Below the pieces are notes generated by a model that worked only from the letters and a program-made list of their open reading frames with translations, was not told the origin of the DNA and made no database searches. A DNA stretch of 6,042 nt from DATMBL01 sp050735975 (GTDB taxonomy: Bacteria > Desulfobacterota > Binatia > UBA9968), in the NCBI GenBank assembly GCA_050735975.1, contig JBOHVS010000036.1, positions 1 to 6,042 on the forward strand, given 5' to 3'. This document shows, in pieces, positions 4,650-6,042 of the stretch; the stretch's first letter is position 1; every line of letters begins with the position of its first letter. A program made the translations under genes and the position numbers.

Positions 4650-6042
4650 CTACTTTGTTTGCATGGCGGTTTGGGCTCTGTCGAGGCAAATCTTCAATTG
4701 TTCGGCCCAGACCCGCGCGTTGGGTTCTCTCAGTATCTGGTGGTGATCACCGGGTACAGTATGCATCTTGAAGCCGCCGGCAAGCGTTGCCCAATTTTGG
4801 GGTTCATTGATACCTTTCGCGCAGTTAAAAACAATCAGCTCACCAGGCTGTTTTCGCGGTAGATAATCTTCCATGGCCCCCTCGTATACTCCCAGTATGT
4901 AAAAGCTTCGGAGGGAAGGGTGGATGCGCCGGCCAACGCTCAAATAGAGCCGGCACGCAGACTTCTTTGCGACGTTCCTGATAATTGCGGGAGTGCTTTT
5001 GAGCTTTGCAGTTAATCTCTCCGAGAGATAACCCAACTTTTTTTTAGCGCCCAGCGATTTCAGAATCCGCGCCTGACGAGAAGCTCGACCCGCCAGAGAC
5101 TTTGTCGATTCGCGCAAATCGCCGCCGGCAATCGCTTTGCAATCATTCAGATCGACCGGGTCAAGCACGACCAATAGTCCCGCCTCCTCGTTTACTTGTC
5201 GCAACTGATGAGCGATTTCGAAGCCAACGAGACCGCCGAAGCAATAACCGCCGAGGAAATAGGGACCGTGGGGCTGAACGCTGCGTATTTCACTCAGATA
5301 GTGAGCGGCAATCGTTTCTACGCTGGTGTAGCGGAGCCGTGTTCCATCCAAGCCTTGGTGCATGATCCCGTATACGGGTTGATCGGGACCCAAATAACGC
5401 GGGAGGAAGGCATCGCTCGCTTCGCCATGAATCCAGAAGAAAGGGGGCTTCGATCCGTTGGGTTGGAGCGCCATCAGCGAAGACCAAGATTCCGCCCTCA
5501 CTTCCTGGCCGAGCAGCTTGGCCAATTGCTCGACCGTGGGCGCTTGAAAGAGAGCCGATAGGCGGAGTTTCTTGCCCAAGGTTTTTTCGATTTCAGTTAT
5601 GACGCGCACCGCCAAGAGTGAATGGCCGCCGAGATCGAAGAAGTTGTCGTGAACACCGACCCGTTCGACTTTCAGCACTTCAGCCCAGATCCTTGCGAGC
5701 GCTTCTTCGACTTGGGTGCAAGGGGCCGCGTAGCTCTCTTCGAGCTCGGGTCTGTTCTGATCAGGTATGGGGAGCGCTTTTCGATCTATCTTGCCGTTGG
5801 GGGTGAGCGGTAGCACGTCCAAAAATACAAAGGCCGAAGGAATCATGTAGTGGGGGAGCTTTGTTTTCAAAAAATCTCGCAGTTCACCGGCGTTCAGAGT
5901 TGCCTCCCGGCCGGGAACGACATAGGCCACCAGCCGTTTGTCGCCCGGGACATCTTCGCGGGCGATGACAACTGTCTCCCAGACCGCCGGATGTTGGCGG
6001 AGAACCGTCTCGATTTCATCGGTCTCGATGCGGAAACCACGG
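4650..6042 (-). CDS. Nonribosomal peptide synthetase, C-terminal part (A-domain end, PCP, thioesterase); 5' end outside window
   Basis: The reading frame is open to the right edge, giving 463 residues of a larger synthetase whose start lies beyond the window. Codon 5928-5930 is an internal GTG (Val in LVAYVVP), not a start; numbering below counts from it. Upstream, RGFRIETDEIE is the adenylation A8 motif. PLTPNGKIDRKALP (41-54) is A10 with catalytic Lys47. DNFFDLGGHSLLAV (95-108) is the carrier-protein motif with phosphopantetheine Ser104 (codon 5619-5621). From about 150 to the end is an alpha/beta-hydrolase thioesterase: WIHGEASDAFLPRYL (166-180), nucleophile elbow GGYCFGG (227-233) with Cys230 (codon TGC at 5241-5243) instead of serine, Asp257 in VLDPVD, and His396/397 in PGDHHQIL. 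The thioesterase should release the finished peptide by hydrolysis or cyclisation, so this is the terminal module. Which amino acid is activated cannot be told, because the specificity pocket is off-window. It ends in TAG at 4650, with 297 bases before the next gene. Confidence 0.95.
   Translation of the reverse strand, partial: RGFRIETDEIETVLRQHPAVWETVVIAREDVPGDKRLVAYVVPGREATLNAGELRDFLKTKLPHYMIPSAFVFLDVLPLTPNGKIDRKALPIPDQNRPELEESYAAPCTQVEEALARIWAEVLKVERVGVHDNFFDLGGHSLLAVRVITEIEKTLGKKLRLSALFQAPTVEQLAKLLGQEVRAESWSSLMALQPNGSKPPFFWIHGEASDAFLPRYLGPDQPVYGIMHQGLDGTRLRYTSVETIAAHYLSEIRSVQPHGPYFLGGYCFGGLVGFEIAHQLRQVNEEAGLLVVLDPVDLNDCKAIAGGDLRESTKSLAGRASRQARILKSLGAKKKLGYLSERLTAKLKSTPAIIRNVAKKSACRLYLSVGRRIHPSLRSFYILGVYEGAMEDYLPRKQPGELIVFNCAKGINEPQNWATLAGGFKMHTVPGDHHQILREPNARVWAEQLKICLDRAQTAMQTK

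Noticed and set aside
4342..4689. A 115-codon minus-strand frame across the synthetase/flavoprotein gap
   Set aside because: It overlaps both neighbours, is arginine-rich and low in complexity, and its sequence simply follows the 8-base-word repeats.
5928..5930. GTG as a start codon for a free-standing carrier-thioesterase protein
   Set aside because: The frame continues upstream to the window edge and encodes the adenylation A8 motif, so this GTG is an internal valine.

Overview
The window is a bacterial secondary-metabolism or cell-envelope locus of moderate GC content. All four recognisable genes are on the minus strand, so transcription runs from the right edge leftwards. In transcription order they are: the 3' end of a nonribosomal peptide synthetase (end of an adenylation domain, carrier domain and terminal thioesterase); a 600-residue FAD-dependent oxidoreductase resembling UDP-galactopyranose mutase and protoporphyrinogen oxidase, with a C-terminal membrane domain; a 108-residue membrane protein homologous to that C-terminal domain; and a 543-residue PaaK/CapK-like adenylate-forming enzyme. 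The only sizeable stretches without a gene are positions 1-361, 2376-2549 and 4353-4649.

The most unusual feature is what fills the spaces between genes. Positions about 120-378, 2008-2063 and 2385-2545 consist of degenerate 7-base units running in tandem with no slip in phase: about 37, 8 and 23 units. The units change gradually along each array (for example CGCTCTT, then TAGACTC, then TCAACCC), so they look like random short words until cut into sevens. A 39-base perfect inverted repeat links the first and third arrays. Two arrays run into the 3' ends of genes and supply their last codons and stops. A second type of intergenic DNA is built on about 8 bases (ACACGAAG, GCGCAAAG) with hairpins and GC-rich palindromes, at 23-116 and 4425-4590.

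The second unusual feature is a protein domain present twice. The small membrane protein (residues 25-91) and the tail of the flavoprotein (residues 504-570) align without gaps at 37 of 67 identical positions, with a shared LVLKGG...GP...Q.F.GY.VT..GS core. I do not recognise a named family for this domain.

One reading is that the synthetase makes and releases a peptide, the PaaK-like enzyme activates an acid or loads an acyl group, and the flavoprotein with its small partner acts at the membrane. Cooperation is inferred only from order and common strand; the 297-base gap after the synthetase leaves room for a separate promoter. The host is probably an environmental or soil bacterium, perhaps Verrucomicrobiota or Acidobacteriota. 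That guess rests on my recollection of similar intergenic word repeats and has low confidence.
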